This document shows positions 34,675 to 45,532 of a stretch of DNA of 64,000 nucleotides, in pieces. Below the pieces are notes generated by a model. It saw nothing but the letters and a program-made list of their open reading frames with translations. It ran no database searches and was not told the DNA's origin. The stretch lies in contig CM049313.1 in assembly GCA_026874595.1 (NCBI GenBank), positions 78,236,659 to 78,300,658 of the forward strand. The letters run 5' to 3'. The position numbers were made by a program, and so were the translations under genes. The DNA is from Sipunculus nudus. Its lineage: Eukaryota > Annelida > Sipuncula > Golfingiida > Sipunculidae. Position 1 is the first letter of the stretch. The number at the start of each line of letters is the position of its first letter.

Positions 34675-35520
34675 TTATTCATTGATTTCAGTCACCTTTC
34701 CACCTATTATGAGTTTTCCTCTATAGAACCTCACCAGCAAGTGGTCTCGATGCGCTTGAGTCATTTGCGGTTTTGCCCTTTTCTTTAGGGCCAGGTCGGT
34801 CGGTGTTAAGTCCTCCAGCACAATATTCGAGCCCGAGGGTCCTCTGCCTTGAGCTTTCTTTATGGTTTCATTTCTATACTCTTTACTGTAGAATTTCACC
34901 AGAATGTGTCTCTGTTTACCCTCTCTCTTCATAACGACTCGGTGTGCCACGTCTATCTGCTTCACAATATCCTGTGGTCTACCCACTCCGTTTTTGGCAA
35001 GCATGCTCACAGCTTTCTCTTTACAATTCTCTCTCTCAGTTTCTTCTACACCCACCAACCTCACATTCCTCTCTCTAGTATATCTTTGTGACTTGTTAAG
35101 TTCTCTTGTAATTTTATCTTTAAAAGCAATATGTTCAGCTTTGTTACTATCCATAGCAGTATAAACTGCACGTACCTGCTGCTTCAGTTGTTCGTTCTCT
35201 CTTCTCAGTTCCTCCACCTCCGGCTGTGTATTTTCCAAAATTGTTTGCATACTGTTTAGTTTCGTGTCTATTATTTTTTCTAAGTCTTTCCTCAGTTCAT
35301 CATTCATCTTTCTGCATGAGTTTAACGTTTCCTCACTTGTTTTGACAATGAGCGTGGACAGGCGCTCCTCCATATCACGTAGTGACTGCACGCCTATGTC
35401 TCCTTCAACCTCTGAGTCAGATACCTCATTATCCGTATCCATCCTCTGTGTATATTTCTTTATAGAATTATCCTTAGACCTAGGACGACGCTTTGACTTC
35501 TCAACAGTCTTTGGTGGCAT
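34675..35520 (-). CDS. LINE B ORF1 protein (L1 ORF1p-like, intact)
   Basis: 281 codons, ATG to TAA with no lesion. Residues 1-26 are basic (KSKRRPRSK), 28-42 acidic, and about 45-145 form a long heptad-rich coiled coil with LRRENEQLKQQV. About 150-220 resemble the ORF1p RNA-recognition fold, with RERNVRLVGVEE, DVAHRV and HILVKFYSKEYR. 228-258 resemble the C-terminal domain (NIVLEDLTPTDLALKKR). Known role of the family: trimeric RNA-binding and chaperone protein that packages LINE RNA in the cytoplasm. The start is the first ATG after a short 5' UTR. The next open frame upstream of ORF2 lies about 460 bp away. Short plus-strand frames opposite are shadows. Confidence 0.85.
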   Translation of the reverse strand: MPPKTVEKSKRRPRSKDNSIKKYTQRMDTDNEVSDSEVEGDIGVQSLRDMEERLSTLIVKTSEETLNSCRKMNDELRKDLEKIIDTKLNSMQTILENTQPEVEELRRENEQLKQQVRAVYTAMDSNKAEHIAFKDKITRELNKSQRYTRERNVRLVGVEETERENCKEKAVSMLAKNGVGRPQDIVKQIDVAHRVVMKREGKQRHILVKFYSKEYRNETIKKAQGRGPSGSNIVLEDLTPTDLALKKRAKPQMTQAHRDHLLVRFYRGKLIIGGKVTEINE

Positions 35521-35617
35521 TTTGGTTTAATTTGAACCCTGCTTAGTAATATATTTCTTTAAATCATTTAGCCCAGGCGGAGATCAGTGTAACTCCGTCA
35601 TGTCGCCAACCGGACAA

Positions 35618-35960
35618 CACACGTGTTCTGATAGTTTATACCTTAGAATACATTGTACAGTCAGCACACGTGTTCTGATAGTTAATACCCTAGAATACAG
35701 TTTACAGTCAGCACACGTGTTCTGATAGCTTATACCTTAGAATACAGTGTACAGTCAGCACACGTGTTCTGATAGTTTATACCTTAGAATACAGTGAACA
35801 GTCAGCACATGTGTTCTGATAATTTATACTTGAGAACACAGTGTAAATCAGCACACATGTTCTAATCGTTTATACCTTAGAATACAGTTTACAGTCAGCA
35901 CACACATTCTGATTTTTTTATGCTCTAGAACACAGTATTCAATCAGCAAACAGGTAAAAA
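35618..35960 (+). repeat. 47-bp minisatellite, right part (about 7 copies, decaying)
   Basis: Continues the array of 29907-30343 after LINE B. Copies become increasingly degenerate toward 35950, so the array edge is here. Confidence 0.9.
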
Positions 35961-37440
35961 AAGCGACTGCGGCTTTGCTTTTAGATTTGAAACACTGCGC
36001 GTGTATCGTTGAAATCACATTATGCAAGGGCCGATGACTCGACTGTTTTTTTTTTTCTTATTGTTATTCTTGCCCGATAACTTTAATCGGCATAGGAATG
36101 TTGTCATTTAGTGACAATTTCGCAAAGAATTTTTTTGTATTGACTGTTAATTCCATACTTTGATCGCGTAGAGAGCAAAACTTGTCAAGTCAAATCATGT
36201 CAAGCAAGCAACAGTTCATTACCAGTGCTGGACACGGCAACAGTACTGGCAACCACACGTGACACTAGGGCTTGGGTTCCATTCCGCCAAGTCAGTAATT
36301 AGATCTCTTTGAACGTTTAAAGTTGCGACTAGTTTCCGTTGGGACGACGTGAGTAAAAATTATCTTGCTATGATATAAATGCAGAGTTGAATATAAAATA
36401 ATCTGCTACAAAGGTATATGATATAGTTTTATTACATGTATATGTTTTTTATCTTATTACAATTATATAACACAATACAAAACGACATGCGTGAGGTTTA
36501 TATAAATATAAATATAAATGAAATTTGTGCATTCAAACCAAGTACATTTCGATCTCATTCAAAGTATCATACGGAATTAACTCAATAGCTGATTGCAACA
36601 GCACGAAGCATGTGTGAATAAATACATATTTAATTTATATGTTGAAACTCCACAAATGTCGCAGTTCTGGTGCGTACATCGGTTAACTGTTGATAACAAT
36701 TCTATATTAATATGGCCGTCGACAAAGAAAACTTCGACATAAAAGAGAATGACAAAACAAGTTACGAAAACTTTCTTTGCTTATACGTCGATAAGACATA
36801 TCTCCCTTTTAGGTATCACAGTTTCAACTTTTTAATTTCTTAATAAAAACAAATATATGTTCACATGGGAGCGTAAGCTTAACGGGTGTCTCTGCGTCAT
36901 CGGGTTTTCTAATTACAATACCAACCGATGTAGATTTTTGACAGCCAATATTTCTCTCCCAGGAGTATTTTGTTTGACGAACAGATTTTCCTTTTACGAT
37001 GTCTGCAAATAATAAAACAAAGGGTGATGGCAGGAGAAATGTTTTTTTTTGTCTGTCAAGAAAGATGCAATATAAAAGTAGTTGTTAAATGAAACGCATT
37101 TCGGAAGCCCTCTCGCTGCCCGATCTGCTAATTGTAATAAATCATCTGCTGGCGGCAGGTTATTGGTCTTTTATGCAAATCCGGTATCACCCATTTTAAA
37201 GACACAAGTCGGTATGTATATACATGTTTTAGATCACATGTTTATCCATGTAAAACATGTATATAAATATTTGGAGGGAGTCATGTAAAATAATTTTGTG
37301 CATTCCCTCAAGCCCTTCTTTTGCTCGAATCTGTTTCCATATTTATTTGAGTTACTTACACAAAGAAAACGTTTCTCACATCGGCCGGAGGGGATGGAAT
37401 GGGTGTGCTATACGGTTTTAAACCTGCATGATTAGTGTCA
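35961..37440. other. 1.5 kb with no recognised feature
   Basis: AT-rich, only short open frames. Nothing supported. Confidence 0.35.
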
Positions 37441-37449
37441 CAATCGATC

Positions 37450-37495
37450 ATAACCAGGCGCGTATACAGGATCTAAGGGGGGGGGGGGGGGGGGG
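37450..37495 (+). repeat. CAGGCGCGTA...CAGGAT end motif with 19-G tract
   Basis: CCAGGCGCGTATACAGGATC followed by a run of 19 G (37477-37495). The reverse complement at 60809-60900 has the same arrangement (CAGGGGCGTAGCCAGGATTG and, further on, 19 G), so this appears to be a repeated end motif of a dispersed DNA element. Confidence 0.5.
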
Positions 37496-37739
37496 TTTAA
37501 CACCCTGAAACAGGTATACCAATATGCCGGAAGTGCTAGTAGACCTTATTCATGACTCTCACTTGCAAGAGTGCGGAGAAAGAAACGGTGCGAGACGCAA
37601 AATTCGGCCGTGCTTTTTTTGTATGACATATATCATTTATTGCCTCATTTCCGTTTAGTTGAAAAACACTGCCAAAAAAGCGCTGCAGAAAAAAAACCCT
37701 GATCGTACCTTGTAACCCAAAAGATATCTATTTCTCCAT

Positions 37740-38160
37740 CTATCTATCTATATACAACTAAAATTGTGCTGTCTGTTTGTCCCAGAAAACCCGCAGAAAC
37801 GGGCCATGACAGTTGGTCAGTTTTGCTATCAGCGTCGGTCAGATGCTTTAACTAAGATTATGTCACCAATAAGGCCCTTCCAGTCGCACACAGTTGAATT
37901 CAAGGGAGCATCACATCACAGGTCTGTCGCTCATCATCACACCGCTCTCCGCCTCGCCATCGCTGACCTTTACCTTGGCCCATTACCACAAAGACAACTA
38001 ATTGGTTACGTATAGACCACCAGACGTCACTACCTTAGGGGTTAGGGACACAACCTTCCTCTGCAACGGAACCCAAAGGGTCCCCATTTTCAAGTAAATG
38101 TTAAATTTGTCGTATATGACGTCCCTTAGTTATAAAAAATACTAAAGAGTCAGTCAGCTT
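37740..38160 (+). mobile_element. Possible Helitron-type fragment
   Basis: TCTATCTATCTATATACAAC then TAAAATTGTGCTGTCTGTTT resembles the 5' ends of many animal non-autonomous Helitrons (TCTATATA... then a CTGTCTGT tract). No CTRR 3' hairpin end, Rep or helicase was found. The open frame 37764-38015 inside it is not credited. Confidence 0.3.
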
Positions 38161-39061
38161 CTAATCGAGAATCACTTAACGGAGTTTATTTGTGCAATTT
38201 TGTTGTTATGTAATCCTAACACAAGCGAATAAATGCCAAATCGTAAAATTCATATAGTTCCCTCTACCCCTGCGACCGGGAAAGTGAAAATGCTGTCAAT
38301 GCGACGACGAGGATAAGCTTCACAATGCCATTATGTTTAATAATTCACCCGTACACGTTCGACAGAACATCGTTTTCCTCAATATATATATTTATGCTTG
38401 GACATATGATCTCACGGATAAATTGTTTAGGTGCCTTGCTGCGAGTTAGTAAGAGAACTGACGGTGCCAAGGGAGCACACTTTTTTCTTATGTCATGTAC
38501 AAAGTAAACAAGCAGGACTTATGATAGAACAAAAATTATCATTAGTTTATATTGATAAAAATCCTTGATTTGCTTCCAGATTCGAAGCGTGCGTTCCCTC
38601 CTTTTCATAAATTCAACATGCAACAGAATGTGGTCTTTGAGTCAGAACCAGTGAATTTATTTTGAAAATACAGGTGGCGCCAGCGCAAGCATTTATTACC
38701 ATTCTCCACACAGAAGATTAATGAATATCAAGGATAAATCTCCTGCAGACACGCTCAGCGCAGTTTCATGCTGAAATTGAGCTATTTCGCAAAGAAATAG
38801 TATTTAAACTAATTAAGTATGTGGTACGATTTGGTGGGTATTTCCAGGAACCCTTCCCTAGTGCCATTATTTGTGTGGTGTTTTGTTTCACTTTCAGTTG
38901 TCAATATCGACTTTGCGGCTTCTTCATCTGAAATTACGTCTTTGTCACAATGTATCCAGTTACTTGGCATCACACCGAAGTTGATTTGGGTTACTCTGGC
39001 CTCGGTCTACTTTGGGCTTCTCTGGCCTCGGGCGACTCTGAGAAGAATGAGCTGAACAAGT
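38161..39061. other. Unassigned spacer
   Basis: No gene or repeat recognised. The 78-codon open frame at 38819-39055 ends in the array edge. Confidence 0.3.
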
Positions 39062-41245
39062 CGCCTCTATCGGTAGTCTGGTCTCGGTCAACTCTGGCCT
39101 CAATCCACTCTAGCCATGATCTACTCTAGCCACGGTCTACTCAGGCCTCGATCTATTCTGGCAATGATCTACTCTGGCCACGATCTACTTAGGCCTCGAT
39201 TGACTATAGCCATGATCTACTTTGGCCATGGTCTACTATGGCCTCGATGTATTCTGGCCACGATCTACTTAGGCCTCGATTGACTATAGCCATGATCTAC
39301 TTTGGCCATGGTCTACTATGGCCTCGATGTATTCTGGCCATGATCTCCCCCTGACCATGACCTTCTCTGGCCACGGTCTACTCTGGCCTCGATCTACTTT
39401 CGGCTCGCTCGGTCTGTTCTCGCCTCGGTCTTCTGTGGCCTCGGTCTACCCTAGCCTCAGTACACTGGTCTCGATCTACCCTGGCCTCATGATACACTGG
39501 CTCGGTCTGTTTTGTCATCGATCAACTCTGGCCTCGGTGTACTGTGGTCTCGATCTATTCTGGCCTCAGTCTACTATGACATCGATCTATTCTGGCCTCA
39601 GTCTACTATGACCTCTATCCACTCTGGCCTCAATGTACTGCTGTCTCGAACTTTTTCTGGGCTCAGTCTACTATTACCTCGATCTACTTTGGCCTTGGTG
39701 TACTGTGGTCTCGATCTATTCTAAGCTCAGTCTTCTATGACCTCGATCTAATCTGGCCGCAGTGAATTGCGGTCTTGATCTATTTTGGTCTCAGTCTACT
39801 ATGACCTCGATCTACTCTGGCCTCGGTGTATTCTGGCCTCAGTATACCATGACCTCGATCTACGTTTGCCTCGGTGTACTGTGGTCTCGATCTATTCTGG
39901 TCTCTGTCTAATATGACCTCGATCTACTCCTGCCTCGGTGTACTGTTGTCTCGATCTATTTTGGCCTCATCTACTCTAGCCTCTGTGCTGTGGTCTCGAT
40001 CTATTCTGGCCTCTGTCCACTTCGACCTCGTTCTACTCTGGCCTCGGTGTATGGTGGTCTCGATCTATTCTAGCCTCAGTCTACTTTAACCTCGATCTAC
40101 TCTGGCCTTGGTCTACTGTGACCTCGATCGACTATGGCCTCGGTGTATTGTGGTCTCGATTTATTCTGGTCTCAGTCTACTATGACCTCGATCTACTATT
40201 GCCTCGGTGTATTGTGGTCTCGATCTATTCTGGCCTCAGTCTACTATGACTTCGATCTACTCTTGCCTCGGTGTATTGTGGTCTCGATCTATTCTGGCCT
40301 CGACAACTATGACCTCGATCTACTCTGGCCTTGGTGTACTAGGGTCTCGATCTATTCTGGTCTCAGTCTACTATGACCTCGATCTACTATTGCCTCGGTG
40401 TATTGTGGTCTCGATCTATTCTGGCCTCAGTCTACTATGACTTCGATCTACTCTTGCCTCGGTGTATTGTGGTCTCGATCTATTCTGGCCTAAGTCTTCT
40501 ATGACCTCAATATACTCTTGCCTTGGTGTACTAGGGTCTCGATCTATTCTGGCCTCAGTCTACTATGACTGCGATCTACTCCTGCCTCGGTGTATTGTGG
40601 TCTCGATCTATACTGGCCTCGCTCTATTATGACCTCGATCTACTCTGGCCTCGGTGTATTGTGGTCTCGATCTATTCTGGTCTCAGTGTACTATGACCTC
40701 GATCTACTCTTGCCTCAGTGTATTGTAGTCTCAATCTATTCCGGCCTCAGTCTACTATGACCTCGATCTACTCCTGCCTCGGTGTATTGTGGTATCGATC
40801 TATTCTGGTCTCAGTCTACTATGACCTCGATCTACTCTTGCCTCAGTGTATTGTAGTCTCAATCTATTCCGGCCTCAGTCTACTATGACCTCGATCTACT
40901 CTTGCCTCGGTGTATTGTGGTCTCGATCTATTCTGGCCTCAGTATACAATGACCGCGATCTACTTTTTGCCTCGGTGTACTGTGGTCTAGAACTGTTCTG
41001 GTCTCTGTCTACTATGACCTCGATCTACTCCTGCCTCGGTGTACAGTGGGCTCGATATATTCTGGCCTCAGTCTACAATGTCCTCGATCTACTCTAGCCT
41101 CTGTGCTGTGGTCTCGATCTATTCTGGCCTCAGTCCACTTTGACCTCGTTCTACTCTGGCCTCGGTGTACGGTGGTCTCGATATATTCTAGCTTCAGTTT
41201 ACTTAACCTCGATCTACTCTGGCCTTGGTCTACTGTGACTTTGAC
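39062..41245. repeat. 16-bp monomer array with 64-bp higher-order unit
   Basis: Basic monomer of the type TCTACTCTGGCCTCGA (16 bp). In the centre, four diverged monomers make a 64-bp unit: CTACTATGACCTCGAT, CTACTCTTGCCTCGGT, GTATTGTGGTCTCGAT, CTATTCTGGCCTCAGT. CTACTATGAC recurs at 40368, 40432 and 40560, spaced by 64 and 128 bp. Left (39062-39360) and right edges are less ordered. About a dozen short open frames on both strands are artefacts of the array. Confidence 0.93.
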
Positions 41246-41384
41246 ACAATCATTTCTCCATCGCGCCGAACTAGTCACCTCTACAAGTACGGCATTAAAT
41301 TCATTGCCTGGAAGATCGTTTTCTTCCTGCTTTTGACTTTGGTTTACGGCTTTACTTCATTCCATGCATGAAACTGACATTTGG

Positions 41385-41632
41385 ACTCTGTCCACAAGTT
41401 AATACCAAGTACTCTGTCCACATGTTACGACCAACTACTCTGTCCAGAGAATAATGCGAAGTATTCTGTCCACAGGTTAATGCAAAGTACTCTGTCCATA
41501 GGTTAATGCTAAGAATTCTGTCAATAAATTAATGCCAAGTATTCTGTCCATAGATAAATGCCAAGTACTCAATCACAGGTTAATGCCAAGTACTCTGTGT
41601 ATAGGTTAACGCCAAGTACACAGGTTGATGCC
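41385..41632 (+). repeat. 26-bp minisatellite, left part
   Basis: Unit of the type GTTAATGCCAAGTACTCTGT then CCACAG (26 bp), about nine diverged copies, interrupted at GTTGATGCC (41624-41632) by the insertion at 41633-42307. Confidence 0.88.
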
Positions 41633-42307
41633 TGCGCTCCCGAGGCAGCGGAAATCTTGCGCTTCTAAAGAAGCAACGGATTTTCACACTGCCTGCTTTG
41701 ACCGTTTATGATACATTTAGACACCAGATGGCGGTTCGTTGCCCGCCAAAAAAAAACGTGCGTATGATGTGACAAGCAGCCAACAAGACGCCAATAAACA
41801 AACACTCGACAGGCATCCTGGCTCCGCCCATAGCTGCGCTTCAAGCGCCGCTTGATGACAGTTAATGGTCGAATTTCAATTGCTCCCTCTGCATTCTCGC
41901 ATCATCGACCGATTCGATTATGACATTATGACTGTGTTAGCGTAGCCATGTATCTGTTGTCTGAACTGAAACCAGCAAGCGAGGTGTGCACGCAGCCATT
42001 GTTGTTACGTTTCGTTTGAATTACAACTCACCGGCCGGGCATCCTACGCGAACCACGTCTGGGGCCATTGTCTCTGAGCCTGTGGCCTGTTCAGACGGTT
42101 ACCGAGGCGATGAGCTGTCACTCAAAACGAAATGAACAACATTGGCTGCGTGCACACCTCGCTGGCTGTGTCTTCCAGCACAAGGTCTCATCTGATTGGA
42201 CAAAAATACAGTGCTCCCCTCTGGTGAAGCAATTCAGGATACGAGGTCATAACAAACAGCGCTTACGATATAGGTAGTAGGCCTATAGGTAAAGCGCTGT
42301 GTAAATA
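41633..42307. mobile_element. 675-bp fold-back insertion in the 26-bp array
   Basis: The minisatellite stops at GTTGATGCC (41624-41632) and resumes at GTTGATGCC (42308-42316), compatible with a 9-bp target duplication, although the array itself could supply it. The insert is less AT-rich than its surroundings. It contains an inverted repeat of about 60 bp: AGCAAGCGAGGTGTGCACGC at about 41971 and GCGTGCACACCTCGCTGGCT at about 42149. No clear terminal inverted repeats and no transposase were seen. Confidence 0.6.
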
Positions 42308-42625
42308 GTTGATGCCATGTACTCAGTCCTTAGGTTAATGCCAAGCACTCGGTCTACAGATTGATGCCAAATATTAAATCCACAGGTTTATGCCAAGTAC
42401 TCTGTCCATAGGTTAATGTCAAGTACTCTGTCCACAGGTTGATGCCAAGGACTCAATCCATAGGTTAATGCCAAGTACTCTGTCCGTGGGCTAATGCCAA
42501 GTAGTCCGTCCATAGGTTAATGCCAAGTACACGTACTCTGTCCAAAGGTTGATGTCAAGTACTCAATCCAAAGATTAATGCCAAATACTCTGTCCACAGG
42601 TTGATGCCAAGTACTCTGTCAAGTA
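42308..42625 (+). repeat. 26-bp minisatellite, right part
   Basis: About twelve further copies of the 26-bp unit with variants (TTGATGCCAAG, TTAATGTCAAG). Confidence 0.88.
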
Positions 42626-43315
42626 CTGATTGATCTGAGTTCGTGCAGTAATTGCACAGCTTTACCAGAAGGCGTTCGCCTTTTTTATATACAGTTTTGT
42701 AAAACCCGCGTCGTCAGGTTGTATCTTTCTATATGTTTGCAGTGATGTTTAGTTTATGAATAAACAACAAATGGGAATTCGGAAAGTTGGACAGTACGAA
42801 CAAACATATACAAGTCCACAGAAACTGAGCAGGACAGGCTGATTGGACTAACACAAAATAAATGTAGTTGGTATTTTTTGTAAACTTCGTCTGCAGCTTG
42901 CAGGTTTGACATGTTCACCCGTTTGAAACGGTGCAGTGCACCAGAATTGCGATTAGTACAGGGCGTACCTGTGGTGTGCTCTTTACAAACTTTGTGCCCT
43001 TTCCGCTCTTTTCTATACATGTCATCCGCTAATGTCTTGTGTGAGAGGGATTTCCAGTGAGGCCCAGTTTCGTCGGCGTCTTTAATCTGAGTGCCAGCAA
43101 CACACTGCAGCATCTAAAGCGCGCGACCCCTTGACCTTAATGTTTCGATCTTGTGGTGTCAGGCGTTTGCCGTGCTGTTTTTGGGACTAATTCAGTCAAA
43201 CAGTGGATATCTTGAACTTGTTTCGGTTGCCGTTAACCTACACTCCTTGTTCAGCGTTTATACACTGCAGTCGTTCGAGATCCCTTCACTTTGATAACTT
43301 TTTTCATGCTTTCTA

Positions 43316-43497
43316 CACCAGGGCTGGCAAAGGGCCAAGCATTGTAATCAGACCGATGAGTGCGTGGTATCGCATCGTGTATCAAACCAATGGTCGCAGG
43401 GTGTCGCCGGTTTGACACTAGGGAGTCTGTTGCTCAATGCGTTGACAAGGACCGTGTTGGTCTGATTACAATTCTTTGCAATGTGCCATCCCTGGTG
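43316..43497. mobile_element. MITE-like hairpin with hAT-style ends
   Basis: Left end CACCAGGGCTGGC...GCATTGTAATCAGACC and right end GGTCTGATTACAATTC...GCCATCCCTGGTG are imperfect inverted repeats of about 37-40 bp. A further inner pairing (GTGTATCAAACC with GGTTTGACAC) makes most of the 180 bp fold back. The CAGGGNTGGC terminus is typical of hAT elements. No 8-bp duplication is visible at the ends. Confidence 0.6.
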
Positions 43498-43624
43498 GTG
43501 AAACCTGGAAAATTTTGCTATACATAGCAGGAGCTTTAGACCTAGGGCAGTGTAAAACCGCTGTGTGAGGGGTGTACCCTTAATTATGATATTACTTGAT
43601 TAAATCTTTTCTATCGCCCATTAG

Positions 43625-43976
43625 AAGCTGTAAACGCGGTCTCATCCACCGGTAAACACGATCTCATCCACCTGTAAACGTGGTCTCAACCGCCTTTAAA
43701 TGCGGTTTCACCAACTTGTTAACGCAGTCTGACCACCTGTAAACACGGTCTTACCCACCTGTAAACACGCCCCCCCCCCCCACCTGTGAACACGGTCTCA
43801 CCCACCTATAAACACGGTCTCACCCACCTGTAAATTCGGTCTCACCCACCTGTTAACACGGTCTCACCCACCTGTTAATGCTGTCTCACCCACCTGTAAA
43901 CACGGTCTCACCCTCCTGTTAACGCAGTCTCACCCACCGGTAAACGCAGTCTCACCCACCTGTAAAAGCGGTCTCA
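43625..43976 (+). repeat. 22-bp minisatellite, about 16 copies
   Basis: Unit of the type CACCCACCTGTAAACACGGT then CT, with variants (CGGT, GCAGT, GTTAAC). A C run lies at 43770-43781 inside one copy. Confidence 0.92.
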
Positions 43977-44760
43977 GCTGGCAGCGTTTCTGTGTCTCTT
44001 ATCCAGGGGTGTCTCCCAGCTTCGTATGTACTCAGCCGGTTTCTCTGAACTGTGATTGAACTCGGTAATGATTACTTTTTATAATGAGGGCTTCAAACCC
44101 TCGTGTTCTTTTATACAAATGATATATTTAATAAGCTATGTGCATCTGGACTAACAACCCGTAGCCGATTAAGCCCTCCTTCATATCGACAAAGAACATT
44201 GTGCATGGTATAAATATAATCAAGAAATAATCAGTAAAACCAATTAATTTTTTTTACGATTTGTATTGGGCTGGGCACGATTAGGGGAACAAATGGTGAA
44301 GTGTGGACGTTATCATGTCAATTAATATGCGACATTGACTTCATCTTTTGCGGGGTTAGTAGTTATATAGAGAGCTATGGGACGTCTTGATGCAGCATAT
44401 TAGTTGGTGTATGCTACAGACGACAAATTAACAGTTACCACAGCCTTGCTGATTATAGCGTTGACCCTCTGACATTTAAGAGCGAAATAGGCTTACCAGG
44501 CTTACCAGGCTATTACGTATAAAGCGGGTTTGCATGACAAATAAAAACAAGCCGTGAGGGCAGCAACCCGATACAGGACCGTGAAAACTGGGAACGTGTA
44601 CCTGAATAACCACGAATGCGATCTATGATTTCGCTAGCGACATCTGCTGGTGTATTAGAAATTCACAGTAGGCTTAAAGATGATGAGTATTTAACATTCT
44701 CTCTACCCACATTAGACCATGGTTCCTGTCCACAAGTAGAAAAAAGTTTCTGCGCGTCAC
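43977..44760. other. Unassigned spacer
   Basis: No gene or repeat recognised. Confidence 0.3.
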
Positions 44761-44761
44761 A

Positions 44762-44772
44762 ATATATATATA

Positions 44773-44868
<96 letters not shown>
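44762..44868. repeat. (AT)n microsatellite
   Basis: About 50 TA units with TTTATA interruptions. It creates the Y/I repeats of the spurious open frame 44616-44894. Confidence 0.95.
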
Positions 44869-44869
<1 letters not shown>

Positions 44870-45478
44870 CTCTGAAGAAAAACAACACTGTTAATTCACA
44901 ACAGTCTGTTTCACGGGATGCGACCCGATCATCAGGTGAATGTGGTCACCACACATATTCTGTATCACAAATTGTATCTTAGCGAAAACAGTTTGGTACT
45001 TAAAGGAATAACGATGACACTGTATAATCAGGTGACACCAGCTGTCTTCATCTGTATAATGCACACAAGGTATACCTAATAGCAGTTAAGAACAACAGGC
45101 TGTCTTCATATATTTCCAGTAAACACAAGTGCTACATGAAGATTGTGGTTTTTCAGATTGGATACTTTTGATTGCTGAGTATACCGTGGCCGGGAGATGA
45201 CGGGGCCAGAGGAATCATCCCGAGAAACATCTGTCCCCTGCTGTAAGTACTGTTTATTGGCACTTACACACGGGTCCTGGCTGAATGCTGTCCTGAGACA
45301 AAAGCGAGAGATAAATAATTTGCCCGCAGATACCATATATCTTTGTTTATCTGTATAGTATTATTAAATGGTACCTTCATGCACTCGATTCATTCCGTGT
45401 CATAATGAATTATGCAAAGGGAAACAGGCAATCTAAGCCAAAGCAGCACAGACGTTTTAACCCCCAAGATCACAGATA

Positions 45479-45479
<1 letters not shown>
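44869..45479. other. Unassigned spacer
   Basis: No gene or repeat recognised. Confidence 0.3.

Positions 45480-45480
<1 letters not shown>

Positions 45481-45530
<50 letters not shown>
45481..45530. repeat. (AT)n microsatellite
   Basis: About 22 TA units; generates the Y/I runs of two spurious minus-strand open frames. Confidence 0.95.

Positions 45531-45532
<2 letters not shown>

Larger units (their letters stand above)
30344..35617 (-). mobile_element. LINE B: full-length L1/Tx1-like retrotransposon inserted in the 47-bp array
   Basis: A minus-strand element of 5274 bp. The plus-strand T run at 30345-30359 is its 3' poly(A), preceded in element sense by AATAAA. CACACGTG occurs at 30336-30343 and again at 35618-35625, the minisatellite continuing on each side, so an 8-bp target duplication is likely. 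In element order: about 97-bp 5' UTR, ORF1 (35520-34675), about 460-bp spacer, ORF2 (about 34210-30634) and about 290-bp 3' UTR. ORF1 is intact while ORF2 has several lesions, so it is young but inactive as sequenced. Confidence 0.88.

Noticed and set aside
39318-41336. Numerous 70-97-codon open frames in both orientations
   Set aside because: All lie in the 16/64-bp array and share one repeated peptide pattern.
42754-43113. Minus-strand open frame of 119 codons
   Set aside because: No recognisable domain, no repeat explanation and no clear splice context; could be a chance frame. Recorded as the longest unexplained non-repeat frame in the region.
43770-43781. Telomere-like or centromere motif from C-rich 22-bp array
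   Set aside because: The unit does not match TTAGGG or any telomere repeat; ordinary minisatellite.
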